In this document: piece by piece, positions 1-11,432 of the stretch
Position numbering within the stretch: position 1 is the first letter of the stretch
How the letters are laid out: every line of letters starts with the position of its first letter
From: Macrobrachium rosenbergii
Lineage: Eukaryota; Arthropoda; Malacostraca; Decapoda; Palaemonidae
Length of the DNA: 64,000 nt
Direction: 5' to 3'
NCBI RefSeq assembly: GCF_040412425.1
Contig: NC_089781.1
Span: 55,332,813-55,396,812, forward strand
Made by a program: the position numbers and the translations under genes
Notes under the pieces: model-generated
What the model was told of the DNA's origin: nothing
What the model saw: only the letters and a program-made list of their open reading frames with translations
The model's database searches: none

Positions 1-592
1 CCTGCCTCACTTACCCCCTTACCTGCCTGATGCTCTGGGATAATGCTCGAGACTCAAGGCCGAGATCGAGTTCCGCCGCGTCTCCGGAGCGCCGCCGCTC
101 AAAGCCGAACCGTCTGGAGAGGGCTGGGTCAACTCGAATCCCGGCAATCAACGGAGCAGCAACCTCGTCGGTGACAGAAGCTGTGATCCAAGCGCCGGGA
201 AAAAGGACATTACAAATGTCCTTCGAGTATGTAGGGATTGCCAGCTCCTACGTTGCGCCCAAAGCCGCTAACCCAGACTTTAAGGGCCTGAATCGAAGAA
301 TCACGAGACTTGCGGTCAGCCTGCCGGAAGAAAAACATTATTGTGGTCTTACCGGCGGAGGGAATCGATAAAAATGTAAACATTATAGTTCGCTAAGAAG
401 GAAAGATGCATGATCACCTTCCGAATCATCGATAGCCTGCTCGTAAAGAGCGTAGCAAACATCACATCTGTCAGGGTGCCAAACAATAAGATCCCCTACG
501 TGGACCGCACATCCGGAGTGAGACCGACAAACTTCGTGGCCGCTGGCCTGATGGAGGGCTGCGGAGCACCCTTCTTCTTGGCAGCGTACCAC
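1..592 (-). pseudogene. Possible DIRS-like retroelement gag (ORF1) fragment
   Basis: An open minus-strand stretch (592 to 383) encodes a short Cys/His-rich protein with the motifs GHEVCRSHSGC and HPDRCDVCY. Further along the same strand (about 330 to 200), in broken frames, come VWVSGFGRN and NPYILEG. A Cys/His cluster followed by a W-V-x-G-F-x-x-N block is what I remember from gag-like proteins of DIRS-type and related elements in marine invertebrates. That match is from memory and is not certain. Frameshifts break the reading frame and it runs off the window start, so this is a fragment. It could instead be a decayed gypsy gag or an unrelated Cys-rich peptide. Confidence 0.33.
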
Positions 593-2689
593 CTGTAAGA
601 GTATGAGATTATGAGTACACTGTGTAAGGTGCCGGAGTAGTGTGCCGGAGCAACACAGTATTAAACCAAGTCGTGAAACCAGCCGGAATGATCCGGGAGG
701 TAACCTGGTAAAAACTCATACAAGCAAAAATAATAAAAAAAAATAAATAAAGCAAAATAAATTTACCGGAACTAGCCGGAGTAACATGCCTTAAAGTAAG
801 TGACGGATACAAAGTGAAATGAAATGGGAAGGTAAAACTGTCCAGAGAAAGCGTATTCCCGGCAACTAAAAATAATATGAAACTAGCGATAACGGAAGAC
901 CGATAAACGCTAGAAACGCCGGAGCGGGAAGCAAGGAATGCGCCCGATAGAAGACAGTAGTTAGCTAAGGTCAGGGAACGTCAAGAGCCCGACACGAAGA
1001 CAGTCAGGCGGAAAGCTCTAACTGGCGAAGAAGGGACTGAACCGGAGTGTCGCTAAATTAAACGACACGCCGGAGAAGACGTATGAAGGGGAGGAATGGG
1101 AACCCTGGAGGAAGAACCGAAAAGGAACGACCAGAGAGTGGGAATGCACAATCTGGGCGTTCGTGTCCTCCCGCCCACACGCTGACTGAGTCGTTACCCA
1201 GCAAACGCGAGAGAAGCAGGAGAGGAACAGGGACAACCTCCTCCAAGGGGGACAAGGAGATACAGATGGCCAAAGATGGTGGACAGGAGAGGGGAAGCTC
1301 TCCCGGCCACTAACAGTCCCCGGAGGAGAGTACAAAGGTAAAGTCACGGACCGTACCAAAGAGAGACCAAACAATGCAGAGGAAGGGGGCACAGGCTATA
1401 GGCTAGGAAAAGGATGGGTCGTCATAACCAAAAACTAGAACTAACCTTAAGTAAATACCAAACTAGGGGGTAGGTTACATGAAGCCCCTCGCTATCCCAG
1501 CTTAACCAAGAGGCTCACTAGCCTACGTGAAAGCCGAAACAGGAGAGGGAAGCAACATGAGGTCCCTCGCTATTCCAGCTTAACGAGAGGCTTATTAGCC
1601 TACGCAGAAAGCCGAAACAGGGGAAGGGAACATAAAGGAGAAGACCCTGGTAAAACTTAAGGAAAGCGCCGCATGGAAAAAACGAACACAAAACCCTAGA
1701 AGGGCATGTGAACGGAAAGAATGAACGACCATCCCCCTTTTTATGGAAAAAGGGGGCAATAGCCTAACGCCCCAAAAAGGAAAACCAAAGCTAACACCAA
1801 CCCATAAAGTAAAAATATATCAATACAAAACAAGAGGAGGACCATACCCAACACGATGTGGACGTGAAGGGAAATGGCCGCCTCGAAACAAAAGAAACAT
1901 CCATGATAATCATCAAATATCAAATGCATCCGAACACTGGGTTAAAGGAAAACAAAAAACTTAAAAGTACAAACGTAAATAAAATTCCCAGAAGCTACGA
2001 GAAGAGAAGGGCAAAAATAAGGCATGTAAATGAATTGATAAAGGCGAATACGCTCTCGGGGAAGCCCGACGCCTAAACACCAGCCCTCAACTCGAAGCAA
2101 AGGGAAACAAACGTTAGTCAATCAAAATCACTAATTAGACCTCATGAAAAGGAAAATGCTCCTAAACACGAAGAGGAACCGTGAAAAAGATTGAAAAACA
2201 GGGCGACCCAAGATCACGAACCACGCATGGAGGTCACGTGAGGCCATGAGAGGAGATCGAGACGGGCGTTATAAATCCCTTTAATTATTAAACTAAAGGG
2301 AAATAAGGAGCCTCAATCGCCTCAACTAAAAACGAAATATTGGTACTCAACTTAGGTGATGAAAGACCTTGTGAGGAAGCCATAATGATGCAAAAACGTG
2401 TGAACGATGGTGCTTGCTGAAATGGAATGCGGCTAGCAGTGTTTTGTGTGCTGTCCACGGGTGGTACATGGGTTTGTAACGGCACCTCCCTGTGGGACTT
2501 TTGACCTTGGGATCTCTATGGGATAAGGTTCCGTGTTTTGTAGTTCACCCTTTTCCATACACGACTCCATCTGATGGAGCTCGCTCTGGGGTAGTAACTC
2601 CAGCATTTCATTTAGCTTTCTCTGGTATCTAGCAACGGAATTACCTAGAAATAAGTGCTGAATGGACTTTTTCATCGGCTGACACGGGA
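593..2689. other. Purine-rich region without a recognised gene
   Basis: The plus strand is rich in A and G and resembles the stretch at 55.44-56.0 kb in texture. It contains a 78-bp tandem dimer, listed separately. Short open frames on the minus strand at 2675-2433 and 2485-2288 encode about 80 and 65 residues with no motif I recognise. The region could be the 5' untranslated part of the retroelement whose gag-like fragment lies at 1-592, since it is upstream in that strand sense, but nothing proves this. Confidence 0.4.
1478..1632. repeat. Tandem dimer, 78-bp period
   Basis: Two neighbouring copies begin with CATGA(A/G)G and share the words CTCGCTAT(C/T)CCAGCTTAA, GAGGCT, TAGCCTACG and AAAGCCGAAACAGG. 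The second copy starts 78 bases after the first. The copies differ by several substitutions and small gaps, so the duplication is not recent. Confidence 0.8.
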
Positions 2690-3288
2690 CCCGATCCAGA
2701 AATTCACTAATTACTGTATTTTCACGTTATTTTTGTGACTAAATACATTTTTTATAATAAAAAATTATTTACTAATTTTCAAACAATATTAATGTAAATA
2801 CAGCAAACTATCAATAACATGTATTCTTTTTATCAATGCATATTAAATATTAAGGTACTATATACAGTAAGTAATTAACTTTGTAGGGTCTCCTCATGTA
2901 CTGTAAACAAAGAAAACAGGACTGCTTCAATACTGCATGAGAGAAAATATTTGTACTTGAAAATAGGGGTAACTCAACAGTTTTCCCCACTTAGCTGTAA
3001 ACCATATATTTTTAAGGGTAATGTTTTACGATGACTCTGAAATGATATTTAAGTGTTTTAGATGATAGTTTAAGGTATAATCTGTGTAGGATGATAGTTT
3101 TAAGGAATACATGTGGTGTCTGAACTATTAAAATAAGCAGTTCTAAACATTTTTAGAGGGGGTCTGGTTTTGAACTATTTAAATAGCCAGTTATAAGCAT
3201 TTTTAGAGGGGATGTCAAAAATTCCTGGATTTTAGCAATTCACGGATGTTTGTGTTCTCTATCCCCCACAAATACCAGGGGTTGACTG
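2690..3288 (-). repeat. Truncated copy of the Tigger/MITE family of 7025-11432
   Basis: The right edge (3230-3288) is the reverse complement of the TIR style of this family: a CACGGATG-type word, then CCCCCACAAATACC, then TTGACTG followed by TA. Inside are the family words AGCCAGTTATAAGCATTTTTAGAGGGG and CTAATTACTGTATTTTCA, which also occur in the short element at 36845-37198. The left side lacks a TIR, so the copy is truncated. Its TA-flanked end directly abuts the next Tigger element. Confidence 0.65.
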
Positions 3289-3575
3289 TATACAGTAGGG
3301 TCTCGATCTGGGTCCGACATCTGTTCCTATGGCAAGGACGTAAGTCTGATTTTGTCCGTAAGTCGGAATTTATGCAGACGTAATCATGTGAATCAGTAAA
3401 AATACAAAAAATAAATAAAAGACAAAATTCCTGAGCACATACATACAGTAAAAGGGTAAATATTACCCTTACATTTACTGTACAGTAAATAAAAAGAAAC
3501 AATTGCTTACCTTTGCTCCTGTGGTTGGCTGGCATACTAGGCATTGCAAAGAGGGGTGAGACAGGCTTGACTAGG

Positions 3576-5419
3576 CTACTGGGTGGAGGAAGGTGCTGGA
3601 GATACTGGGGCAGGTGAGTCTGGAGATGCAGAACCTGCGGAAGGTGCTGGAGATACTGGGGCAGGTTCGTCTAGTTCTGCAGAGCCTGCAGAAGGTGCTG
3701 GAGGTACTGGGGCAGGCGAGCCTAGTCCTGCAACCCCTGCAGAAGATGCTGGAGATACCACTGGGGCAGCTGAGTCTGGAGAGACATGTGAGGTAGAGGG
3801 TACTGGATCTTTTGCAGGCCTCTCTACCTTCTTAAAAAAAGTGTTCCAGGCTAGGCTGGAAGGATACCTTCTCTTCTCCTCCCAAATCACCAAGTAACAC
3901 AGCAGGGAATCCATGACCCCTCTGGCAACCTTTAATGTAACTGGTAGTGTTGTGGTCCTGAGCCTCAAACTTTGCCAATCTCTCCTCTATCAGGAAAAAA
4001 ACCATCTGCTAACTCCTTGGTGTAAATCTCTTGGGCCCTGCGGTTGGTGCCTTCATCTTCTTCAACCAATTGCTTTTCTAGTTGAATGAGGTCCTCAGCA
4101 GATAATTCTTCTCCATGAGATGCCAGAAGCTCTGTGACAATCAGCCTCCACCTCCAAGTCAAGCTGCTTGCCCAGTTCAACAACATTCTTGGTGACAGTT
4201 TCAACTGACTCCTCAAAACCATAGAAATCATACACAAATTGGGGAGACAATTTTTTCCACACACCATTAAGTTTGTCTCCTTAACTTCATCCCAAAAATC
4301 ATAAAAGTTTCTTATAGCAGCAGGAATGTTGTAAAATTTCTGAAAGTCCTATACAGTAAAGTTCTCATCCTTCTCAGTTGCCCTGAAAGCCATGGCAAAT
4401 GTCCTGAGGTAGAAGGCCTTGAAAGAGGAAATGACACCTTGGTCCACAGGCTGTAAAAGGGAAGTGATATTACATGGAAGGAAAACCTACTTGACATTAG
4501 GATGAAAATCATCCTAATGGGCAGGGTGACCAGGGACATTGTCCAAAACTAGCAACACCTTAAAGGGCAGCCCCTTTTTAGCATAGTACTCCTTCACTTC
4601 TGGCACAAAATAGTTGGTGAACCAGTCCTCAAATATCTGAAGTGTCACCCATGCTTTCTTCTTGGATTTCCAGATGACAGGTAGCTGACCCTTCCAAACA
4701 TCGTTCAGTGCCCTTGGATTCTCTGCCAGATACACCAACATAGGCTTCAGCTTGAAACCACCAGCAGAATTATCCCCAAGAAGCAAAGTCAGTCTCTTCC
4801 TGCTGACTTTGTGGCCTGGTGTTGTCTTCTCCCCCTTGGCAATGTATGTTTGGGTAGGCATCTGTTTCCAGAACAAACCTGTCATCTACATTAAACACCT
4901 GTTCAGCATAATAACCCACCTCCCTAATTACCTCAGCCAACACACTAGGATTCACTTGCTGCTTTCTCATCACCACTAGCAGCTTTCCTTGCACCTTGAG
5001 GTTTTGCAAATCTGCATAGGCCTTAAACCGCATGAACCAACCTTTGCTAGCCCCAAACTCCACTTTCACTCCTTCCCCCTTTTCTCTTTTCAAGGTTTCA
5101 AACAAACTTTTAGCCTTCTCCTGAATCAACATTAGGCTAACTAGGATACACCATTGATGTTGCTCTTCCAGCCAATATGCTGCTTCATAATCACAGTTGA
5201 TTTTATAGAAGCAGATCCTTTCATAAGTTCAAGTATTCGCTTTCCATCTTTGATGATGGTCGACACAGTTGTATGACTGAACCCCAGCGCACGGCCGATG
5301 TTAGACAGTGTTTCACCCTTTCAGATTGTTTTATTATGCCAATTTTCACTTCCATGGAGATGGCTTTTCTTCTCGTAGCACTGCCACCAGAAGAGTCTAC
5401 CTTACGCTTTGGGAGCCAT
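3576..5419 (-). pseudogene. Tigger transposase pseudogene (CENP-B type HTH + DDE)
   Basis: The expected start MAPK lies at 5419, and one extra base right after it shifts the frame to RKVDSSGGSATRRKAISMEVK, the N-terminal pogo/CENP-B helix-turn-helix. A second HTH region (FGASKGWFMRFK) follows near 5050. The catalytic domain starts with FNVD near 4890, where a frameshift interrupts the next residues. It continues with GLFWKQMPTQTY and LLVLDNVPGH (about 4540) and ends with a QPVDQG motif near 4445. All three catalytic aspartates are therefore still readable. At least four frame changes separate the pieces. The C-terminus is a Pro/Ala/Ser repeat. Confidence 0.85.
3585..3790 (-). repeat. Coding minisatellite, Pro-Ala-Ser repeats at transposase C-terminus
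   Basis: The minus strand encodes repeated SPAPVSPAPSAGS-type units, with variants such as DEPAPVSPAPSAG and SPAPVPPAPSAGS. At DNA level the unit is 45-48 bases with words such as GGTGCTGGAGATACTGGGGCAGG. There are about four units. The tail is low-complexity and probably disordered. It lies after the last DDE motif. Confidence 0.75.
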
Positions 5420-5696
5420 AATGCAACCAATAAAGTTCCCCAAAAAAGCAGCACAAATATGAGAGAGCGAATGAAACACAATTCAAGATGGCATACAGCG
5501 AGCAAGTGACCGACACCGTCTTCCTGTATTCCACTAGCGAGATAATGTTGTTCGTCCATTCCACAGGCAAAATAGTTCGCTAAGTCTGAATTTACGCCCA
5601 AATGACGGAACAAGAATTTTTAATAAATTTATCAAAGATTGTGAGTCAACCACGAAATGATGTAGTTCGAGGGTGGCATAAACCAAGACCCTACTG

Positions 5697-7022
5697 TGTA
5701 TAAAGCACAGATACAGAAAACAATACAGTGCATCACTTAAACTAGTGAATGTCTGTAGGAAGAGTAAGCAAGTTTCCCGAATCCAATTCTTAGTAGCAAG
5801 TTAAGAAGGAAATGATCACGTCAGGATAATTACTTCATGAACCGGAGTATTTAAGTTAAGTATATTCACTGTATTACTCAGATCTATACCTTAAAATCAG
5901 AGCAAAAATGTATGTAATGAAATGATCCTTGCGTTACAACCTCCAAGTTTAGACTGCAACCCAGGCCAACAGCGCATCAGAGGGGTTTGCTAATAATCAG
6001 ATACTTGGACAATTATACCATGAATTGAAAGTATTTAAGTGATGCTTGAAAACATTTCTAATGGAAGACAACATGTTTACTAGTCATCAGTTAATATTTG
6101 TTATACAAACTATGTACTGAAAAACAGCTGGTTCCCCACCATATTTTTCATCAACAGGTCTCCAGTGTATATGAAATTCTTATTTTACTTTTAATCATGT
6201 TAATCAAACATATTATGCTGTCATGTTAAAACAAAAAACACTGCGTTTCATCGCCATCCTAATGCAAAACAGCATAAACATCAAATTCAAGTTGCTGCCC
6301 ACACAATAGTGAACACACTGCTTTTTCTCATATTGCAAAGTTACATTTCCTTTTGTCTTGGACCAAGTGGTAATTAGGGTGGGAGGGGTGGTATTTGTTG
6401 TTTTCTAAAATGATTGGAGCAGACAAGAGCAGAAGCCTGGCCCAGTCAAGGTACCTACCAACTGCAACAAAGTCCTCACATTTTTATTTATATTTTGGAG
6501 CTACTCACAACACCTGCAGTAGTTCAGCTGACTAAATTTTTTAATATGAATATACTGATTTTCTCTTATTTGTATTACTATTTATATATCTACTGTTAAT
6601 CATGTACTGACTGAGATATTTCTCTTATTATTTATTAATTCATGGTACAATTCCAATATCTATTATACATGTACATTGCAAGCACTAGACAAAGAAATTA
6701 AGACTAGCTTGGTGACAATCAATGCTTTATAAGTTCCCTCTTATCAATTTTATGAATGTTTATGAATCATTACATAATGATATGCTGCATAACATATAAT
6801 ACAGCATGTGCTGCTGTAGTATATACAGTAGATACATATGTACAATTTGCATAAATATTTTCTTCTTATTACAATATTTTTATTACCAATTATCATAATA
6901 CTGTAATAACCAGTTTCAGATGCTTCTCAAACTTTCTACAAACATTCAATAGAAGCTTTTCAGCCCATTTTTGTTACCATAAAAAGTCTTTCTTTAAAGA
7001 ATATGTTTACTTTATTATTATA
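5697..7022. other. AT-rich spacer, nothing recognised
   Basis: This stretch is A+T rich with short homopolymers. I found no long open frame, no splice-flanked coding block and no terminal repeats. A Gln-rich 61-residue frame at 6414-6599 looks like chance. Confidence 0.5.
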
Positions 7023-7123
7023 TACAGTGAACCCTCCGTATTCGTGGGGGATGCGTTCCAGACCCCCCAGCGAATAGCTACAATCCACGAATACTTACAA
7101 CCCCCCTCTAAAAACGCTTATAC

Positions 7124-7826
7124 CTGTCTACCATGAAAGGTCAAACACCAAAGTATGCCTAAAAATACCAGCCTACATCAAATATACATTAAACTGTATT
7201 AATCTTTGAAATGATACTATTAATATAATTTCCAAGCCATCTTAAACATTTTGTTACATTTATACGTACATACTGTATGGCTTACAGCTGTAGGTGAAAA
7301 TAATCCAGTCCCCTACGTATTCAGCCACGCACATTTTCTTTTCATACAGTTACAAGCCGTCCCATTTTCTTTCGGGAGAACCATTGGTATTTACGTATAT
7401 GTAATTCACAAAAAGAGAGACAAAAAAAAAAAGTATGCACATTTTAAAAAATTTAATACTACTTATATTTGTAACTGTCTACCATGAAAGGTCAAACACC
7501 AAAGTATGCCCAAAAATACCAGCCTACATCAAATATACATTAAACTATTACCTTATTACTGTATTAATCTTTGAAATGATACTGTTAATATAATTTCCAA
7601 GCCATCTTAAACATTTTATCATTACATTTATACCTATGTACTGTATGGTTTACAGCTGTAGGTGAAAATAATCCAGTCCTCCCTACGTATTCAGCTATAC
7701 ACATTTTCTTTCATACAATTACAAGCTGTCCCATTTTCTTTTCAGGGAAACCATTGGTATTTACGTATACGTAGTTCACAAAAAGAGAGAGAGACAAAAA
7801 ATAAAAATGTATGCACCTTTTAAAAA
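7124..7826. repeat. 351-bp tandem duplication inside the Tigger element
   Basis: The unit starting CTGTCTACCATGAAAGGTC at 7124 starts again at 7475. Both copies share the order CAAAGTATGCC, CCAGCCTACATCAAATATAC, CCAAGCCATCTTAAACATTTT, TTACAGCTGTAGGTGAAAAT and AAAAAATTTAATACTAC. Differences are small substitutions and short gaps, so the duplication is younger than the element or has been homogenised. Confidence 0.85.
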
Positions 7827-7978
7827 ATTTAATACTACATATATATTAAGATTACTACATACGTAAATCATACGGGTACTCACCAGCGATGAATGTTGAT
7901 TAAAGATGATGATCATGAATCAGCTGTGCAGTGCGATGAATGACGATGAAGATATGACTGCACAGCAAAGCAGAGGAG

Positions 7979-9871
7979 TTACAACTCATCTGAGGGTGCC
8001 TCTTCACCTTCAGGAGGCACTTCGGGAGGCACTTCTCCAGTTGATTTGGGAAGCACTACTTCAGGCGATTGGGGTGGTGCCTGAGGCACTTCTTCAGGCG
8101 ATTCAAGAGGCACTACTTCGGGTGATTTGGGAGGCTTTGGAGGGGCCTTCTTCATCCGTTTGACGAACATGGTGATAGGCAGCTGCTGTCGCTGCTTTTT
8201 CATGGTGGTAAGGGCTTGATTATAGGGCTCCAATGCTAAATCAGGATGTTTGAAAACTTTATGGAACGTTCCATATAAGGATCCCATGTTGAAACATACT
8301 CCTGCTTATCCTTGATCATTCTCTTAATGTGGGACAAACGCTCCAGTCAGGCCGCCCACCTCTTCTTCCTGCTCCTCCCCTGAGCCTGGCATATCTTCTT
8401 CCTCACTGGCAGACTTCAGGTCAGGTCTTCCAAATCCTGGTCGTCAGGGGGGTCAGAGTGAGCATTAATGAGGGCGCCAATTTCATCCTTGGTGATAAAG
8501 CCTTCTCCACCTAGAATCCTCACCAACTGGACAGCCTTATCTTGTTCCAGCATGTGTTCAGGGTCTCCTTCATGTCATTCAGTGATCGGCTGATGATGGT
8601 CAGACGCGTGGCAATCGTGAATTTATGCCAATATTCTTTTAGCGTAAATTCACTGTCATTGTCCATTGCATTCACAAGGTGCTGGAGGGAGTTCGGTAAA
8701 GAGTGCCTTGAAGGCACGGATCACACCCTGGTCCATAGGCTGGAGGAGAGAGGTGGTGTTGGGAGGAGGAACTCAAGCTGGACTCCCTTGTAATAAAAGA
8801 TCAAGAGGTTGGCCACCAGCATTATTCATAATCAGCAACACCTTGAACTTCATGCCCAAGTCGTTCAGGTATTGCCTAACTTGAGGGATGAAGCTCTGAT
8901 GGAACCAGTACTCTGTGAGGACTTTGGTGATCCAGGCCTTAGGGTTATGCATCCAGACCACAGGAAGCAATGCCTTGTTCTTATTCTTAAGGGCTCTGGG
9001 GTTTGCAGCCTTGTAAATGAGGCCTGGTTTAAGCATGAAACCAGCTGCATTCCCACACATGATGAGGGTAACCCTATCCTTCTGGGCCTTGAACTGAGGC
9101 ATTAGCTTCACCCTTCATAAGGTATGTCCGGAAAGGCATCTTCTTCCAGAACAGGCCAGTCTCACCCATATTGAACAACTGTTCTGGATGGTAGCCCTTC
9201 TCCTTGATGATTTTCTTGAAGGCCTCCGGATATTTCGTGGCTGCTTCAATGTCTGCAGAAGCTGATTCCCCATGCAATGTAACAGACTTTAGGTGGAACC
9301 ACTTTTGAAATTGGTGGAACCACCCCTTGCTGGCCTGGAAACCTTGAGGCGCTGATGATGGTCCTGCTTGGGGCTCTTCCCCCTCTTCTTCTTCTGCTTC
9401 TGCAGACGCTGGTTCATCAAAGCCTAAGAAGTCTAATTCACCTTCTTCAACGCCATCCTCTGCCTGTACTGCGTCGTCGCCTTCCGTAGCAGTTAATAAC
9501 TGCTGGTAGAGTTGTCGCGCTTTCTCACGAATGATGTTGGAGTCGAGGGGCACATTCTTCTTCCGGCAGTCCTTTATGCAGAATGCCAGAGCAGGTTCCA
9601 TCTTCACGATTGTTTTATCCCACACTGTCACAACTGCCTTTGCACTACCAAAGTAGCTCATACTCACAGACTTGCGTATCTCCGCCTCTTTCTTCTTGAT
9701 ATATCTCACTGTGCTCTCATTAACATTAAAATGGCAGCCAACCACAGCAAAACTTTTGCCCTCCTTTAACATGTCAAGAAGTTTCACCTTCTCGAGTTTC
9801 ATAACAGTCTTCTTTCTTTTAGACTCTTTGCCAGAAGCCTTTGAAGGAGCAGAGCATTTTTTAAGAGGCAT
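7979..9871 (-). pseudogene. Tigger transposase pseudogene with lost catalytic aspartates
   Basis: The best start is MPLKKC at 9871; the open frame itself continues upstream to 10036. An N-terminal psq-like HTH (KVKLLDMLKEGKSFAVVGCHF) is followed by an acidic linker and the second HTH (GFQASKGWFHQFQKW). The catalytic domain reads NMGETGLFWKKMP where related copies have NMDETGLFW, and LLIMNNAGGQ where they have LLIMDNAGGH. The first and second catalytic Asp are thus Gly and Asn. A frameshift at about 9100 and further breaks near 8770, 8520 and 8290 split the gene. The C-terminus (8130-7979) is rich in Pro, Glu and Val repeats. This copy cannot be catalytically active as read. Confidence 0.85.
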
Positions 9872-10712
9872 TTTAGGGCCAAATACCGCTGATGCACAAA
9901 GATTAAGAAACCAAACACAAAGATATGTGATTTCACACGGTAAGATGCTGTGAACTACGCACGAACTGAGAAGGATGCCGTGGATGCGGTCTCCCAGAAT
10001 TACACGTTCGCGAGTTGATTGTGAATGTTCAGCCAATCAGCGCCTAGTGAACAGCCAATGAGAGCCAAGGAAAATGAATTGCGCTTCTGGATTGGCTGCT
10101 TTGCAGATGACAGCCAATAGTGTGTCGAGTATCATTGGTCCTGGGTACACAGCGTCCAGCATCTCGAGTTCTTTATATTTGCGGAGAAGTGGCTTGGGTG
10201 AAGCACTTTTAAGAAAAACAAATATATGTTATTGAAATTTTGCTGTGTTTACATTAATATATTACAGTACTATAATATTTGAAAATTAGTAAATCGTTTT
10301 TCATCTTACAAAATGTATTTACAGTAGTCATTAATATATACTTAGTGCATATATGAAAATGCTACGCATCGCAGATGTAAACATACGCACCCTGCTATTC
10401 CTGTTGTCTTACATATTTTAGATATGCTCTACTGTAAACGTACTACCTGTAGTACTGTACTGTACTATGTATCATCCTAAAACACTTTTTGTATATAATA
10501 TTTAAAAATCATCCTACAACAAAACATTTAATAAAATGTAAGTACTGTATGCGCAGAATATCAGTGTTAATATATGTACGCGCAATACAGTAGTACCATG
10601 CGTATACCGTAGCGGCAAATTATTGGCAAATGACCCAATATAACTTTCGTTTCAATGCTATCTCGCGTTTGCGTGTTTTGCATGTACAGTACTATGGCCT
10701 AAGAATATTTTT

Positions 10713-11090
10713 TTGAAATCGTGCATTAAGATGTCCTCTGAATGCTTGCTTCTTCTAAGGCCTCTGGCCAATAGCCTACAATTAATGACTGATGAGAAGA
10801 AAGCAGACATGATTGTTTTGCTAAGAGAGGGCAAAAGTCACGGAGAAGTAGCAGCCCATTATGGCATGACATTAATTGCAGTCGCCTGTATTGAGCATGA
10901 ACAAGGTAAAATACTCATGCAGCCCTACTGTACCACCTTCGTTGCCATGTTCAAATACCTTAACATGACAGCGCCTCCCGTCATTCATCGTACTGCACAG
11001 CTAATTCATCATCATCATCATCTACAGCACACTGTAATCAACATTCATCACCAGTTACTACCCATATGCTTTAACTTTATTATTCATTAA
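10713..11090 (+). pseudogene. Psq/pogo-type HTH fragment, opposite strand inside the Tigger element
   Basis: A 125-residue open frame begins with a helix-turn-helix-like block DEKKADMIVLLREGKSHGEV, which aligns by eye with the first HTH of the Tigger transposases here (LLDMLKEGKSFAVV and LLDMLKEGRKFAAV). After about 50 residues the resemblance stops and a His-rich tail follows. It is probably the first exon-like piece of a different pogo subfamily inserted or captured here. It is unlikely to be a complete gene. Confidence 0.5.
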
Positions 11091-11432
11091 TATTAAGGTA
11101 CCCAGTGTACTATTACATAATATTATTATTTAATTTCTATTACTATTATATGTACAGTACTGTAGTATTATTATTGATTTACATTATTATTTAATGTTAT
11201 TATACAATAAATAATACGAAAATACAAAATACTGCTATACATTCCAAAAGACAAAAATCTGCATCCACGAATAGGCAGGTTCCCCACGAATATTTTTATA
11301 GATATGTTCCACAGAAAAACCCAATAATACGCGTAGTTTTTCCGCGAAATTTTTTTTAGATAGGTTCCACAGAAAAACCCGTGAAAGGGTGAGTCCGCAA
11401 ATCTTGAGAACGCAAATACGGGGGGTTTACTG

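Larger units (their letters stand above)
3293..5696 (-). mobile_element. Tigger/pogo DNA transposon, decayed, transposase on minus strand
   Basis: The ends are inverted copies of CAGTAGGGTCT. The left copy starts at 3293 after a TA. The right copy ends at 5696 and is followed by TG, probably a mutated TA target duplication. Inside, one transposase pseudogene runs on the minus strand. Length (2.4 kb), TIR style, TA target and a CENP-B/DDE protein all fit the Tigger branch of the Tc1/mariner-pogo superfamily. The copy is non-coding now because of many frameshifts. Confidence 0.85.
7025..11432 (-). mobile_element. Tigger/pogo DNA transposon, 4.4 kb, decayed
   Basis: The left end CAGTGAACCCTCCGTATTCG (7025) and the reverse complement of the right end (CAGTAAACCCCCCGTATTTG, ending 11432) are matching TIRs, each bordered by TA. 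The subterminal sequences with GGGGGATGCGTTCC and GATAGGTTCCACAGAAAAACCC are family signatures and recur in the 354-bp element at 36845 and in fragments at 2.7-3.3, 46.4, 48.1 and 49.4 kb. The transposase pseudogene is on the minus strand. A tandem duplication near the left end accounts for part of the unusual length. Confidence 0.88.

Noticed and set aside
1018..1392. Open frames on both strands in a GA-rich stretch
   Set aside because: Purine-rich composition lowers stop frequency; Ser/Pro/Leu-rich or Arg/Gly-rich translations without motifs.
9512..9953. Plus-strand frames across the Tigger transposase
   Set aside because: Shadows of the real minus-strand transposase, which has recognisable HTH motifs.
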